Assembly (NCBI RefSeq): GCF_900547735.1
Contig: NZ_URHZ01000004.1
Location: forward strand, 1-64,000
DNA from: an uncultured Clostridium sp.
GTDB taxonomy: Bacteria; Bacillota; Clostridia; Lachnospirales; Lachnospiraceae
Reading direction: 5' to 3'
DNA: 64,000 nucleotides
In this document: piece by piece, positions 34,893 to 42,286 of the stretch
How the letters are laid out: each line of letters opens with the position of its first letter
Numbering within the stretch: position 1 is the first letter of the stretch
Program-made: the position numbers and the translations under genes
The notes under the pieces: model-generated
The model's input: only the letters and a program-made list of their open reading frames with translations
Told to the model about the DNA's origin: nothing
Databases searched by the model: none

Positions 34893-35180
34893 ATGGCAGC
34901 ATTACAGGCACTGGGAATGATAGAAACAAGAGGACTGGTTGCTTCAATCGAAGCAGCCGATGCAATGGTGAAGGCAGCCAACGTGACACTGATCGGAAAA
35001 GAGCATGTGGGCGGCGGCCTTGTGACGGTAATGGTACGCGGCGACGTGGGAGCCGTAAAGGCGGCAACCGACGCAGGAGCGGCAGCAGCGGGAAACATCG
35101 GTGAGCTCGTATCCGTACATGTAATTCCGCGTCCGCACGGCGAGGTTGAACTGATTCTGCCGGTACAGAACGCCGAGTAG
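34893..35180 (+). CDS. eutM: hexameric microcompartment shell protein, EutM/PduA type (copy 2)
   Basis: Tandem paralogue of the preceding gene (11 differences in 95 residues, among them K36V-to-E next to the conserved HVGGG pore loop and changes at the C-terminus). A second hexamer with altered pore edge or charge is the likely consequence, and mixed hexamers are possible. AAAGGAGAG precedes the ATG. Confidence 0.95.
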   Translation: MAALQALGMIETRGLVASIEAADAMVKAANVTLIGKEHVGGGLVTVMVRGDVGAVKAATDAGAAAAGNIGELVSVHVIPRPHGEVELILPVQNAE

Positions 35181-35183
35181 GAT

Positions 35184-35219
35184 GTTACTGTTCACTCCGT
35201 GACCAGCAACACGCTTCGG
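35184..35219 (-). repeat. end fragment of interspersed repeat family 1
   Basis: GTTACTGTTCACTCCGTGAC...CAGCAACACGCTTCGG equals the first 36 bases of the copy at 41202, after which similarity stops. It lies inside the operon between the second eutM and eutT. Confidence 0.7.
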
Positions 35220-35285
35220 AAGATGAACGTTCAGACTTGTCCGGACCGTTACAACAGCAGCGTTTAAAGAATAGGGAAAGTAACT

Positions 35286-36017
35286 ATGAAAGTATTGACG
35301 GAAGCAGATTTAAGGACGGAACAGATTTCCCGGGCCGACCGGGAATACCGGGTGCCGCAGGGCACTTTTGTCACACCGTCGGCAAAAGAATTCCTCCGTG
35401 ACCGCGGCGTGGAACTGATATTTGACTGCGTGGACCCGTCATCTCATGCCGCAATGACCCGGACCCCAATCAAAAAACAGGGAAGCCGCACGTATATTGA
35501 TGCTGCTACCGGTGAGGGTTATGGGGAAAAACCGGAGGATATGACCCATCTGCGTGGAAACCTCCTGGTTCCCAAGACCCATCCGCGCATTGAACTCCGC
35601 GGCCGGATAGACGGGCTGCAGGCACACGTACTGCTGATGCAGGCAAAAAATCAGGATAACCCGGAGCTTTGCCGGGATCTGGACAGTGTCCTTCAGTATC
35701 TGAGGGAAATCCTCGGGGCTGAGGTGAAAGAAGAGCCTCTAAGCGAGGTGCGGCTGTTTGGATTAGAACACGTTGAAATCAGGCGTATGTCCCACAATGT
35801 GAAGGAGTACTTCGGGATAGAGCACCCGATTCCCGACTGCACGATGGGGGAAACGGCTCTTGAGCTGAATCTTCTACGCACACAGGTAAGGGAGGCGGAG
35901 CTGAGCGCGGCAAACGCTTTCCCGCAGGGCGATCCGCTTGGAATTATTGAACACTTAAACCGGCTGAGCAGCGGCATCTATATTCTTTTCTGCCGTGTTG
36001 TATCAGGATTACATTAG
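35286..36017 (+). CDS. eutT: EutT-like cobalamin adenosyltransferase
   Basis: Predicted to convert cobalamin to adenosylcobalamin for EutBC. The C-terminal half matches EutT well: LNLLRTQVREAELSAANAFPQ and IIEHLNRLSSGIYILF. The N-terminal start LTEADLR... TPSAKEFLRDRGVELIF is also the family pattern. The HX11CCX2C metal motif of Salmonella EutT, expected near residues 60-100, is absent; there is no Cys pair there. So this is a metal-independent variant or is changed in mechanism. 243 aa. Confidence 0.85.
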   Translation: MKVLTEADLRTEQISRADREYRVPQGTFVTPSAKEFLRDRGVELIFDCVDPSSHAAMTRTPIKKQGSRTYIDAATGEGYGEKPEDMTHLRGNLLVPKTHPRIELRGRIDGLQAHVLLMQAKNQDNPELCRDLDSVLQYLREILGAEVKEEPLSEVRLFGLEHVEIRRMSHNVKEYFGIEHPIPDCTMGETALELNLLRTQVREAELSAANAFPQGDPLGIIEHLNRLSSGIYILFCRVVSGLH

Positions 36018-36063
36018 AGTGACACGAGGGACTGCAATCCCGATTTATCCCTGGGAGGATTTT

Positions 36064-36990
36064 ATGAATAGACAACAGATACAGGAAATTATCCTCCGTG
36101 TTCTTGCAGAATGCGGAGATCAGGTGACGGGCCGGGAGCTGCCTCTCGATTTTCCGGTGGAGGTTTCGGCCAAGCACGTCCATCTGACAAAAGAGGCGGT
36201 CGGACAGTTGTTCGGAGCCGGGGCGAAGCTGACGCCAAAGAGGCCGTTATCCCAGCCGGGACAGTTCCTGAGTGAGGAACGGGTCACCCTGGTGACGCCC
36301 AAAGGAAGAATTGAAAACGTGGCGGTGCTGGGACCGGAGAGAGAGGAAGTCCAGACGGAGCTGTCTCTGACGGACTGCAGGGCGCTGGGAATCGACGCGC
36401 CGATATGCATGTCGGGAGATCTGGCGGGAGCGGGCGATGTGTATATTATCGGTCCCAAAGGAATGATATTTGCAAAAGAGAGCGTGATCATAGCACAGGC
36501 CCATATCCATATTACGCCGCCCGAGGCCGGTGAAATCGGCATTACGGACGGACAGAGAGTTTCCGTAACCATCGGCGGAGAACGGAAGATAACACTTGAA
36601 AACGTCATCTGCCGCGTCAGCAGCCAGGCGGCGCTTGCCATGCACATTGACTTTGACGAGGCCAATGCGTGTATGCTGCCAAAGAATGCCACCGCCAGAA
36701 TGAGGGTTTTGGGAGACGTATGCGCAGAGCAGGCATGCAGAAGCGGCAAATGTGAAGAAATTTCCGCCATAGCAGTAGAAGAAGCGGACAGGAAAGCGCC
36801 GAAGCCAGCCGCAGGCGGTGCGGTTTTTGAAGGAAAACTGATCACCGAGGCGGTGGCGCGCCGGTTTGCGTCCGAAAAACAGTCAACGCTAACGGTGGCC
36901 AAGGGAGTCATTCTGACGCCTTCTGCAAAAGACGTTCTGCGCCAGTCGGGAATCGAAGTCCTCTGGCAGGGGAGGAGGCAGGCTATATGA
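36064..36990 (+). CDS. pduL: phosphate acyltransferase PduL with C-terminal extension
   Basis: Converts acetyl-CoA and phosphate to acetyl-phosphate and recycles CoA inside the compartment. PduL core blocks and zinc histidines are visible: VSAKHVHLTKEAV, RVTLVTPKGRIENVAVLGPERE and AQAHIHITP. The N-terminal MNRQQIQEIILRVLAEC is an encapsulation peptide. The core ends near residue 215; about 90 further residues follow, ending ILTPSAKDVLRQSGIEVLWQ. That motif also opens the EutT protein encoded just upstream. The ATG at 36064 has GGGAGG five bases upstream. Confidence 0.92.
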   Translation: MNRQQIQEIILRVLAECGDQVTGRELPLDFPVEVSAKHVHLTKEAVGQLFGAGAKLTPKRPLSQPGQFLSEERVTLVTPKGRIENVAVLGPEREEVQTELSLTDCRALGIDAPICMSGDLAGAGDVYIIGPKGMIFAKESVIIAQAHIHITPPEAGEIGITDGQRVSVTIGGERKITLENVICRVSSQAALAMHIDFDEANACMLPKNATARMRVLGDVCAEQACRSGKCEEISAIAVEEADRKAPKPAAGGAVFEGKLITEAVARRFASEKQSTLTVAKGVILTPSAKDVLRQSGIEVLWQGRRQAI

Positions 36991-37265
36991 TGATTTGTCA
37001 GGTAGTAGGCCATGTATGGGCAACGAAAAAGGAAGAGGCCCTGAACGGACATAAACTGATGATTGTGCGGGAAGTGACGACAAACAGGAGAAACGGGGCC
37101 ACCTTTGTGGCGGCCGACTCCGTCGGAGCGGGAATCGGAGAACAGGTTCTGGTGGTAAGCGGAAGTACGGCCAGACGGGCGATCGGTTCCGATGACTCTC
37201 CAATCGACAGCGCCATTGTCGGTATTATTGATTCCCTCGAGATCTCAAAGGAAAAGGGTGAGTAA
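36987..37265 (+). CDS. eutN: pentameric microcompartment vertex protein EutN/CcmL
   Basis: 92-aa BMC-P protein that caps the icosahedral vertices: ICQVVGHVWATKKEEALNGHKLMIV, ADSVGAGIGEQVLVVSGSTAR and DSAIVGIID. The ATGATG start overlaps the pduL stop by four bases. Confidence 0.96.
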   Translation: MMICQVVGHVWATKKEEALNGHKLMIVREVTTNRRNGATFVAADSVGAGIGEQVLVVSGSTARRAIGSDDSPIDSAIVGIIDSLEISKEKGE

Positions 37266-37266
37266 T

Positions 37267-38616
37267 ATGCATCTGACGGAACTTATCTATCAGGCCGGAA
37301 TAATCGGCTGCGGAGGAGCCGGTTTCCCGACCCACGCAAAATACAATGGAACAATTGAGACTATTATAATTAACGGAGCAGAATGCGAGCCGCTTCTGCA
37401 GACGGATCGCTATCTCATGAGAAACAAGGCCGGGGAACTGATTAAGGCCGCGGATATGCTGCTTCGTGAGACGGGGGCAGGCGGCTGCGTCATTGCGCTT
37501 AAAGCATCCTATACAAGAGAAATAGGGGCCCTGGAGGAGGCGATCCGTTCACTCGGTTCGGACGTCCGGCTTCACCGGCTTGAGAGCTTTTTCCCGGCGG
37601 GAGATGAGCAGACCATCGTCTACGAAGTGACCGGAAAAGTGGTGCCGCCCGCAGGAATCCCGCTGAATGTGGGCTGTGTTGTAAATAACGTCGCCACGCT
37701 GTACGGCATCTACGAGGCAATGGAGGGAAGACCTTTCACACAGAAGTATCTGACCGTGACCGGCGAAGTGAAACATCCGGTTATTGCGAAGGTGCCGATC
37801 GGGACGCCGGTCGGTGAATGTCTGAAACTGGCGGGAGGCCCGCTGCTTTCGGACTATGTGGTGGTAAACGGCGGCCCGATGATGGGAAAACTCATGACAA
37901 AGGAGGAGGCGGAGTCTGCGTACGTGACAAAGACCATGTCGGGACTTATCGTTCTATCCACGGACAGCAGTATCGCCAGACGCTCCGAAGTCACGCTGAA
38001 ACACATGTTAAACCGTGCCAAATCGGCATGCATCCAGTGCAGTTTCTGTACCCAGCTCTGCCCAAGGGCACTGCTCGGCCATCCGCTTGAACCGCACCGG
38101 ATTATGCGCAAACTCTCCTCCTGCCGCGATTTGACGGAGATACTGGACGATCGGGATGTACGGAATGCGGCGCTCTGCTGCGAGTGCGGAATCTGCGAAG
38201 TATACGCATGTCCGATGGGGCTGCAGCCGAGAAAAGTCAATTCCCTGCTGAAAGGGGAACTGGCCGGGGCAGGCATCCGCTACCAGCGTACCGAAGGTGA
38301 GTGGGAGCCGGATCCGAACCGGAACATGCGCAAGGCGCCCACGGCACGGGTGGCGTCCAGAGCCGGGGTGGCGGCGTTTGAAGAGATCCGGATTGATGAA
38401 CTGAAAGAGATTACTCCCGCGTCATCAGGGACGGTCCGCCTGGCTCTCCGCCAAAGTATTGGAGCGCCTTCACAGCCGGTCGTAAAAGACGGCGAGCGGG
38501 TGGAAGCAGGACAGCTTATTGCAGTCTGCCCGGAAGGAAGTCTCGGTTCTGCGCTGCACGCCTCCATAAGCGGAGTTGCAGTGTTAGAGGAACAGTACCT
38601 GGAAATCAGGCCTTAA
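37267..38616 (+). CDS. pduS: PduS-like flavin/iron-sulfur oxidoreductase (RnfC family)
   Basis: 449-aa protein related to PduS and to RnfC/NuoF. The N-terminal part has the nucleotide/flavin loop CGGAGFPTHAKY and NGAECEPLLQTDRYLM. An SLBB domain follows (about 160-230). Two 4Fe-4S motifs come next: CIQCSFCTQLCPRAL and CCECGICEVYACPMGL. The last ~60 residues look like a barrel-sandwich domain. In Pdu compartments PduS reduces cobalamin and may pass electrons through the shell with PduT, whose homologue is next. The ATG at 37267 lies two bases after the eutN stop. Confidence 0.9.
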   Translation: MHLTELIYQAGIIGCGGAGFPTHAKYNGTIETIIINGAECEPLLQTDRYLMRNKAGELIKAADMLLRETGAGGCVIALKASYTREIGALEEAIRSLGSDVRLHRLESFFPAGDEQTIVYEVTGKVVPPAGIPLNVGCVVNNVATLYGIYEAMEGRPFTQKYLTVTGEVKHPVIAKVPIGTPVGECLKLAGGPLLSDYVVVNGGPMMGKLMTKEEAESAYVTKTMSGLIVLSTDSSIARRSEVTLKHMLNRAKSACIQCSFCTQLCPRALLGHPLEPHRIMRKLSSCRDLTEILDDRDVRNAALCCECGICEVYACPMGLQPRKVNSLLKGELAGAGIRYQRTEGEWEPDPNRNMRKAPTARVASRAGVAAFEEIRIDELKEITPASSGTVRLALRQSIGAPSQPVVKDGERVEAGQLIAVCPEGSLGSALHASISGVAVLEEQYLEIRP

Positions 38617-38681
38617 GAAGTTACCATATTTTGTAGTGCATTGCGCAACAGACAGTATTCAGATAAAGGAGCATACAGAGA

Positions 38682-39227
38682 ATGGAAGCAATCGGAATCC
38701 TTGAAAGCAATAGTATTGCCAAGGGAATTGAAGCGGCGGACGCGGTCCTGAAGGCGGCGGACACGACACTTTTATACGCAAAACCGGTATGTCCCGGTAA
38801 ATATACGATCCTGTTTTACGGCGACGTAGCCGCGGTAAGCGCCTCCCTGGATGCGGGAGCCGCAGTGGTCGACGCGCATCTTGTGGACTTTGTCGTGATT
38901 CCCCGCGTTCATCCGCAGGTAATTCAGGCAATCAATCTCTCCACCACGCCCGATGGGGTGAACGCCGTCGGAGTCATGGAATTCTTCAGCGTCACGGCTG
39001 CGGTCTATGCGGCCGATGCGGCGGCTAAGGCGGCCGATGTGACACTGATGGATGTCCGTCTCGGCGTGGGAATCGGAGGAAAATCCTTTGCCATTCTCAC
39101 CGGAGAAGTGGCGGCGGTGGAAGAGGCCGTGCGCTGCGGTATGGCGACGGGCGAGGAGAAGGGCCTGGCTGTGACCAGCACCGTAATCCCAAGTCCGCGG
39201 AAAGAGATTTTTGAGGCATTACTGTAA
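38682..39227 (+). CDS. pduT: PduT-like tandem-domain shell protein
   Basis: 181-aa BMC-T protein with two BMC domains (residues ~1-88 and ~92-180). Cys37 in AKPVCPGKY lies where Salmonella PduT has Cys38, the residue that holds a 4Fe-4S cluster in the trimer pore. GVGIGGKSF in domain two is also PduT-like. It directly follows the PduS-like gene, so the two may form a transmembrane-like electron path through the shell. AAAGGAG precedes the ATG. Confidence 0.9.
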   Translation: MEAIGILESNSIAKGIEAADAVLKAADTTLLYAKPVCPGKYTILFYGDVAAVSASLDAGAAVVDAHLVDFVVIPRVHPQVIQAINLSTTPDGVNAVGVMEFFSVTAAVYAADAAAKAADVTLMDVRLGVGIGGKSFAILTGEVAAVEEAVRCGMATGEEKGLAVTSTVIPSPRKEIFEALL

Positions 39228-39240
39228 AGGAGACGGCGGT

Positions 39241-39603
39241 ATGACAGAACAGAATCCCTTTGATTCAAAACAGAGGATTATCCAGGAGTTTGTTCCCGGA
39301 AAACAGGTGACGATGGCTCATTTGATTGCCAACCCCAATGATGATTTATATAAGAAGCTGGGCGTTGTCAGCAAAACCAGGGGAGCCCTGGGAATTCTGA
39401 CCATTACCCCCAGCGAGGGGGCCATCATCGGCGCCGACGTGGCGACAAAAGCCGCCGAGGTGGAGATTGTATTTGTGGACCGTTTCTCCGGTTCCCTTGT
39501 AATCTGCGGCGATGTGGCGGCGGTGGACGCGGCGTTAAAAGATGTCCTTCGCGTTCTGGGAGAGATACTTCATTTTACGATGACGGAAATTACGAGGTCT
39601 TAG
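39241..39603 (+). CDS. eutS: circularly permuted shell protein EutS/PduU
   Basis: 120-aa permuted BMC-domain hexamer subunit (RIIQEFVPGKQVTMAHLIANP, LGILTITPSEGAIIGADVATKAAEVEIVFVDRFSGSLVICGD). EutS/PduU hexamers have a plugged pore and shape shell edges. The ATG at 39241 has AAAGGAG upstream; a GTG-less extension further upstream overlaps pduT and is not supported. Confidence 0.94.
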   Translation: MTEQNPFDSKQRIIQEFVPGKQVTMAHLIANPNDDLYKKLGVVSKTRGALGILTITPSEGAIIGADVATKAAEVEIVFVDRFSGSLVICGDVAAVDAALKDVLRVLGEILHFTMTEITRS

Positions 39604-39606
39604 GCC

Positions 39607-40050
39607 ATGAAGAAGATTATGATGATTGGAAAGATAGGCTGCGGGAAAACGACACTCGGACAACGTCTGATGAGGGAGACGGTCCAGTATCAGAAAACAC
39701 AGTCTATCCAGGTGATAGGGGACGGGATTGTGGATACTCCGGGAGAATATCTGGAACAGAAACAGTTTTACAGCGCGCTGATTGTCACCGCAGTGGAGGC
39801 GGACGTGATCCTGCTTCTCCTGTCCGCAACCGACGAACAGAATACATTTTCACCCAGGATGAGTTCCATGTTCAGCGGAAAACCGGTGATTGGAGTGATT
39901 ACAAAAACCGATCTCTGCAGCGATCCGGAGCGAATTGAGACGGGAAGGGAAATTCTTGAGATCGCGGGAGCGGAAGAAATCCTGGAGATCGGGTTTGGCG
40001 ACGACGGCTGCATTGAAAAGCTGGAAAGCAGGATAGATGAAATTGCTTAG
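39607..40050 (+). CDS. eutP: EutP/PduV-like small GTPase
   Basis: 147-aa Ras-like P-loop protein: G1 GKIGCGKTT, G3 DTPGEY, G4 TKTD. EutP has been reported to have acetate kinase activity in Salmonella, and PduV to guide compartment position, so its exact role here is open. If it is an acetate kinase it would finish the path from acetyl-phosphate to ATP. It is the last gene of the operon, three bases after eutS, and ends at a bidirectional terminator. Confidence 0.92.
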   Translation: MKKIMMIGKIGCGKTTLGQRLMRETVQYQKTQSIQVIGDGIVDTPGEYLEQKQFYSALIVTAVEADVILLLLSATDEQNTFSPRMSSMFSGKPVIGVITKTDLCSDPERIETGREILEIAGAEEILEIGFGDDGCIEKLESRIDEIA

Positions 40051-40093
40051 ATGGGCATATGGCCAAAAAGTGAATACGGTTTTTTATATGAAG

Positions 40094-40145
40094 AAAATCC
40101 CCTGTGTACCGGATCGATAAAGGCGTTCGGTATGCAGAGGATTTT
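40094..40145. terminator. bidirectional terminator between the eut operon and rpiR
   Basis: AAAATCC-CCTGTGTACCG (40094-40111) pairs with CGGTATGCAG-AGGATTTT (40128-40145). T-runs form on both strands, serving eutP on the plus strand and the RpiR gene on the minus strand. Confidence 0.7.
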
Positions 40146-40174
40146 AATCGTATTCTAACAGTTTCCAATTCCTG

Positions 40175-41023
40175 TCAGTTTCCAATATAGAATGCAGGGC
40201 CGAGAAGTTCTTCCGTGTCCCTTAAAAGCTCGGCGGCCTCGTCATAGTTTTCTGCGGTCAGGGCCATCGTAAAGTAATTGATTAGACAGATAGGCGCAAC
40301 GTGCGAATTCTGATAGGATGCGGTTTTCACCCGGCAGGGAAGTACAATCTCAGCGTATTCCCTGGCAGCCACAAACGTCGCGGATGTGATCAGAATTACC
40401 TTTATCTGTTTCTTCTTCATCCATTCCAGCAGATGAATCGCAAGAGAGGTAAAACGCGGGAAGGCAAAGACAACGCATACGTCCCCCTTCTTCATGCTCA
40501 CCATTTCTTCCGGATATTCCATTCCGGTAAAACGGATAAGATGAAGGTTCTTCCTGATTCGTCCCCAGCTTGCGAAGGCATAATAGGACAGTGAAAATCC
40601 CATTCTCATACTCATAATATAAAGAGAATCCGCGGACTGCATGAGTCCGACCGCGCGGTCAAGCTCCTCCTCCTTCAGATCCTTCATTGTATTCTCTATG
40701 TTTCTGATATCTCTCTCAAAGGATGCCGCCAGTCTGCTGTTCACCTTCTCTTTTCCCGGTTCGCCGTCGGTCTGTCCGGGGAGGGAATCTTTATTTAAAA
40801 CAATATTCTGTGCATCTTTCTGCAGCTCCGTGAATCCGGCATAGCCAAGCTGCCTGGCAAAACGTATTACCGTAGTGGTGCTGACTCCGACCAGCCCGGC
40901 CAGATCTTCCAGTGTTCCCACCGCTACTTTATCCAGATTATACAGAAAATAATTCGCAACTTCCTTATGCGACTTTGTCAGCTCATCAAAATGTGCCGTT
41001 ACCCTGTTAATAAAATCTGCCAT
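40175..41023 (-). CDS. RpiR/MurR-family transcriptional regulator
   Basis: The N-terminal helix-turn-helix (about residues 1-75: YNLDKVAVGTLEDLAGLVGVSTTTVIRFARQLGYAGFTEL) and a C-terminal SIS domain (about 125-260: SADSLYIMSMRMGFSLSYYAFASW..., MKKGDVCVVFAFPRF) are clear. SIS domains of this family bind phosphosugars, but related regulators in amino acid and pyrimidine loci are known. The ATG at 41023 (282 aa) has GGAGGAGG upstream; an ATG at 41074 in frame is less likely. It has its own promoter and may control the adjacent minus-strand transport genes. Confidence 0.9.
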   Translation of the reverse strand: MADFINRVTAHFDELTKSHKEVANYFLYNLDKVAVGTLEDLAGLVGVSTTTVIRFARQLGYAGFTELQKDAQNIVLNKDSLPGQTDGEPGKEKVNSRLAASFERDIRNIENTMKDLKEEELDRAVGLMQSADSLYIMSMRMGFSLSYYAFASWGRIRKNLHLIRFTGMEYPEEMVSMKKGDVCVVFAFPRFTSLAIHLLEWMKKKQIKVILITSATFVAAREYAEIVLPCRVKTASYQNSHVAPICLINYFTMALTAENYDEAAELLRDTEELLGPAFYIGN

Positions 41024-41133
41024 TTGTATTCCTCCTCCGTATTCTGAGGCCTGGAGTATTCCTCCCAATATCACTTAAGCGTCCCGGCCCGCTATCAGGG
41101 CCGGAACGCCGCATATCAGCTTCTTTATTAACA

Positions 41134-41171
41134 ATTCTAACATTGCACATTTAATAAGTCAAAAACTTATT
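41134..41171 (-). promoter_or_regulatory. sigma-A promoter of rpiR with overlapping inverted repeat
   Basis: On the minus strand TTGACT (41162-41157) and TAGAAT (41139-41134) are 17 bp apart. AATAAG (41153-41158) and CTTATT (41166-41171) form an inverted repeat over the -35 box, a plausible autoregulatory operator. The rest of 41024-41339 is repeat family 1 plus the untranslated leader. Confidence 0.55.
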
Positions 41172-41201
41172 GCGATCATCCCCTCACGCGTCCCCGCTCT
41201 T

Positions 41202-41343
41202 GTTACTGTTCACTCCGTGCCCAGCAACACGCTTCGCGATGCACAGAAACGGCATAAAATACCATTTCGCGCCGTGTAACTCAGGATTTTTGTGCGAAAT
41301 ACGCACGAAAACGCCTCGCGGGACAGTACCCGTGAACAGTTAC
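41202..41343 (-). repeat. MITE-like interspersed repeat, family 1, 142-bp copy
   Basis: Bounded by GTTACTGTTCAC and GTGAACAGTTAC. In the orientation shown it shares ACACGCTTCGCGATGCACAG and AAACGGC with the 27847 copy. The right terminal repeat contains the stop codon of the EamA transporter gene (TAA, complement of 41340-41342). Confidence 0.82.
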
Positions 41344-42203
41344 CCGCTCTTTTCACCGCGGGCGATCAGGAGCACGGCGCACAGGATGCACGTTATTCCA
41401 ATCGCCGTACGCGGCGTTACCGGTTCCCCGAAGAGGGCGGCGCCCGCCGCAACACTGGTCAGAGGTTCGAAGGTGCTTAGCATGGAGGACTTCTGGGGGC
41501 CTATCCGTGCGGTCCCGGCCTGGAAGGCTACGGTGGCAATCACGCAGACGATGAAAGCAAAAAATACGGACAGTATCCAGGCCTTAAACGGCATTTTGTA
41601 TACAAGGTTCCCCGACAGCAGGGCCGTCATAAAGACGCCTGCGGAACCAAAAAGCGACAGATAGAAGCTGAGCTTAAACGTATTCATCTTATCTAATCCG
41701 CTTTTGGAATAATAGAGAACGTAAAACGCGTATGTAACCCCTGAAAAAAATGCCAGCATCACACCCTTTATGCCTCCCGTTTCCCCGGGAGTGTAGAAGA
41801 ACAGAATTCCCGCCAGGCAGAGCACGGCACAGACTGTCTTTTTAACCGTGAGTTTCTCGCGGTAGACGGCAATGCAGCCAAACAGCACGAGAATCGGGTA
41901 CACAAAGTGGATGGTGGTCGCCATGCCCGAGGAAATATAGTTGTATGACTGAAATAAAAGGAGCGGTGTGCCCGCGCACCAGAGTGACAGAACCAGGATC
42001 TTTCTGCACTCCCTCCCCGTAATTTTGAGGCTGATTTTATACCTGAAGCAGACAATCAGCCAGAGAAAGGGGAGGCTGAACAGGAAACGGTGAAAACACA
42101 GGGTAAGGGAATTCCCGCCCATCCCGTATATCAGCCTCGCGAAAAAGGGCATTGTGCCGAACAGAACCGCAGAGAGTATTACAAGTAAAAAGCCTTTTTT
42201 CAT
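41340..42203 (-). CDS. EamA/DMT-family transporter
   Basis: 287-aa membrane protein with ten predicted helices in two EamA repeats (starting about residues 1 and 145), the drug/metabolite transporter design. The substrate cannot be read. It is downstream of the C-N hydrolase on the same strand and could export a product or import a related amide. The stop codon lies inside a family-1 repeat end, so the original C-terminus may have been altered by the insertion; the last residues (LLIARGEKSG) still look like a natural tail. Confidence 0.88.
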   Translation of the reverse strand: MKKGFLLVILSAVLFGTMPFFARLIYGMGGNSLTLCFHRFLFSLPFLWLIVCFRYKISLKITGRECRKILVLSLWCAGTPLLLFQSYNYISSGMATTIHFVYPILVLFGCIAVYREKLTVKKTVCAVLCLAGILFFYTPGETGGIKGVMLAFFSGVTYAFYVLYYSKSGLDKMNTFKLSFYLSLFGSAGVFMTALLSGNLVYKMPFKAWILSVFFAFIVCVIATVAFQAGTARIGPQKSSMLSTFEPLTSVAAGAALFGEPVTPRTAIGITCILCAVLLIARGEKSG

Positions 42204-42286
42204 GGTTTGTTCCTATTTGGTTGTTAATTGTAAAGCGCTGCAATCCGGCCGCTGTATTTCATCCCTTACAATTCGGCCGCCGCAGT

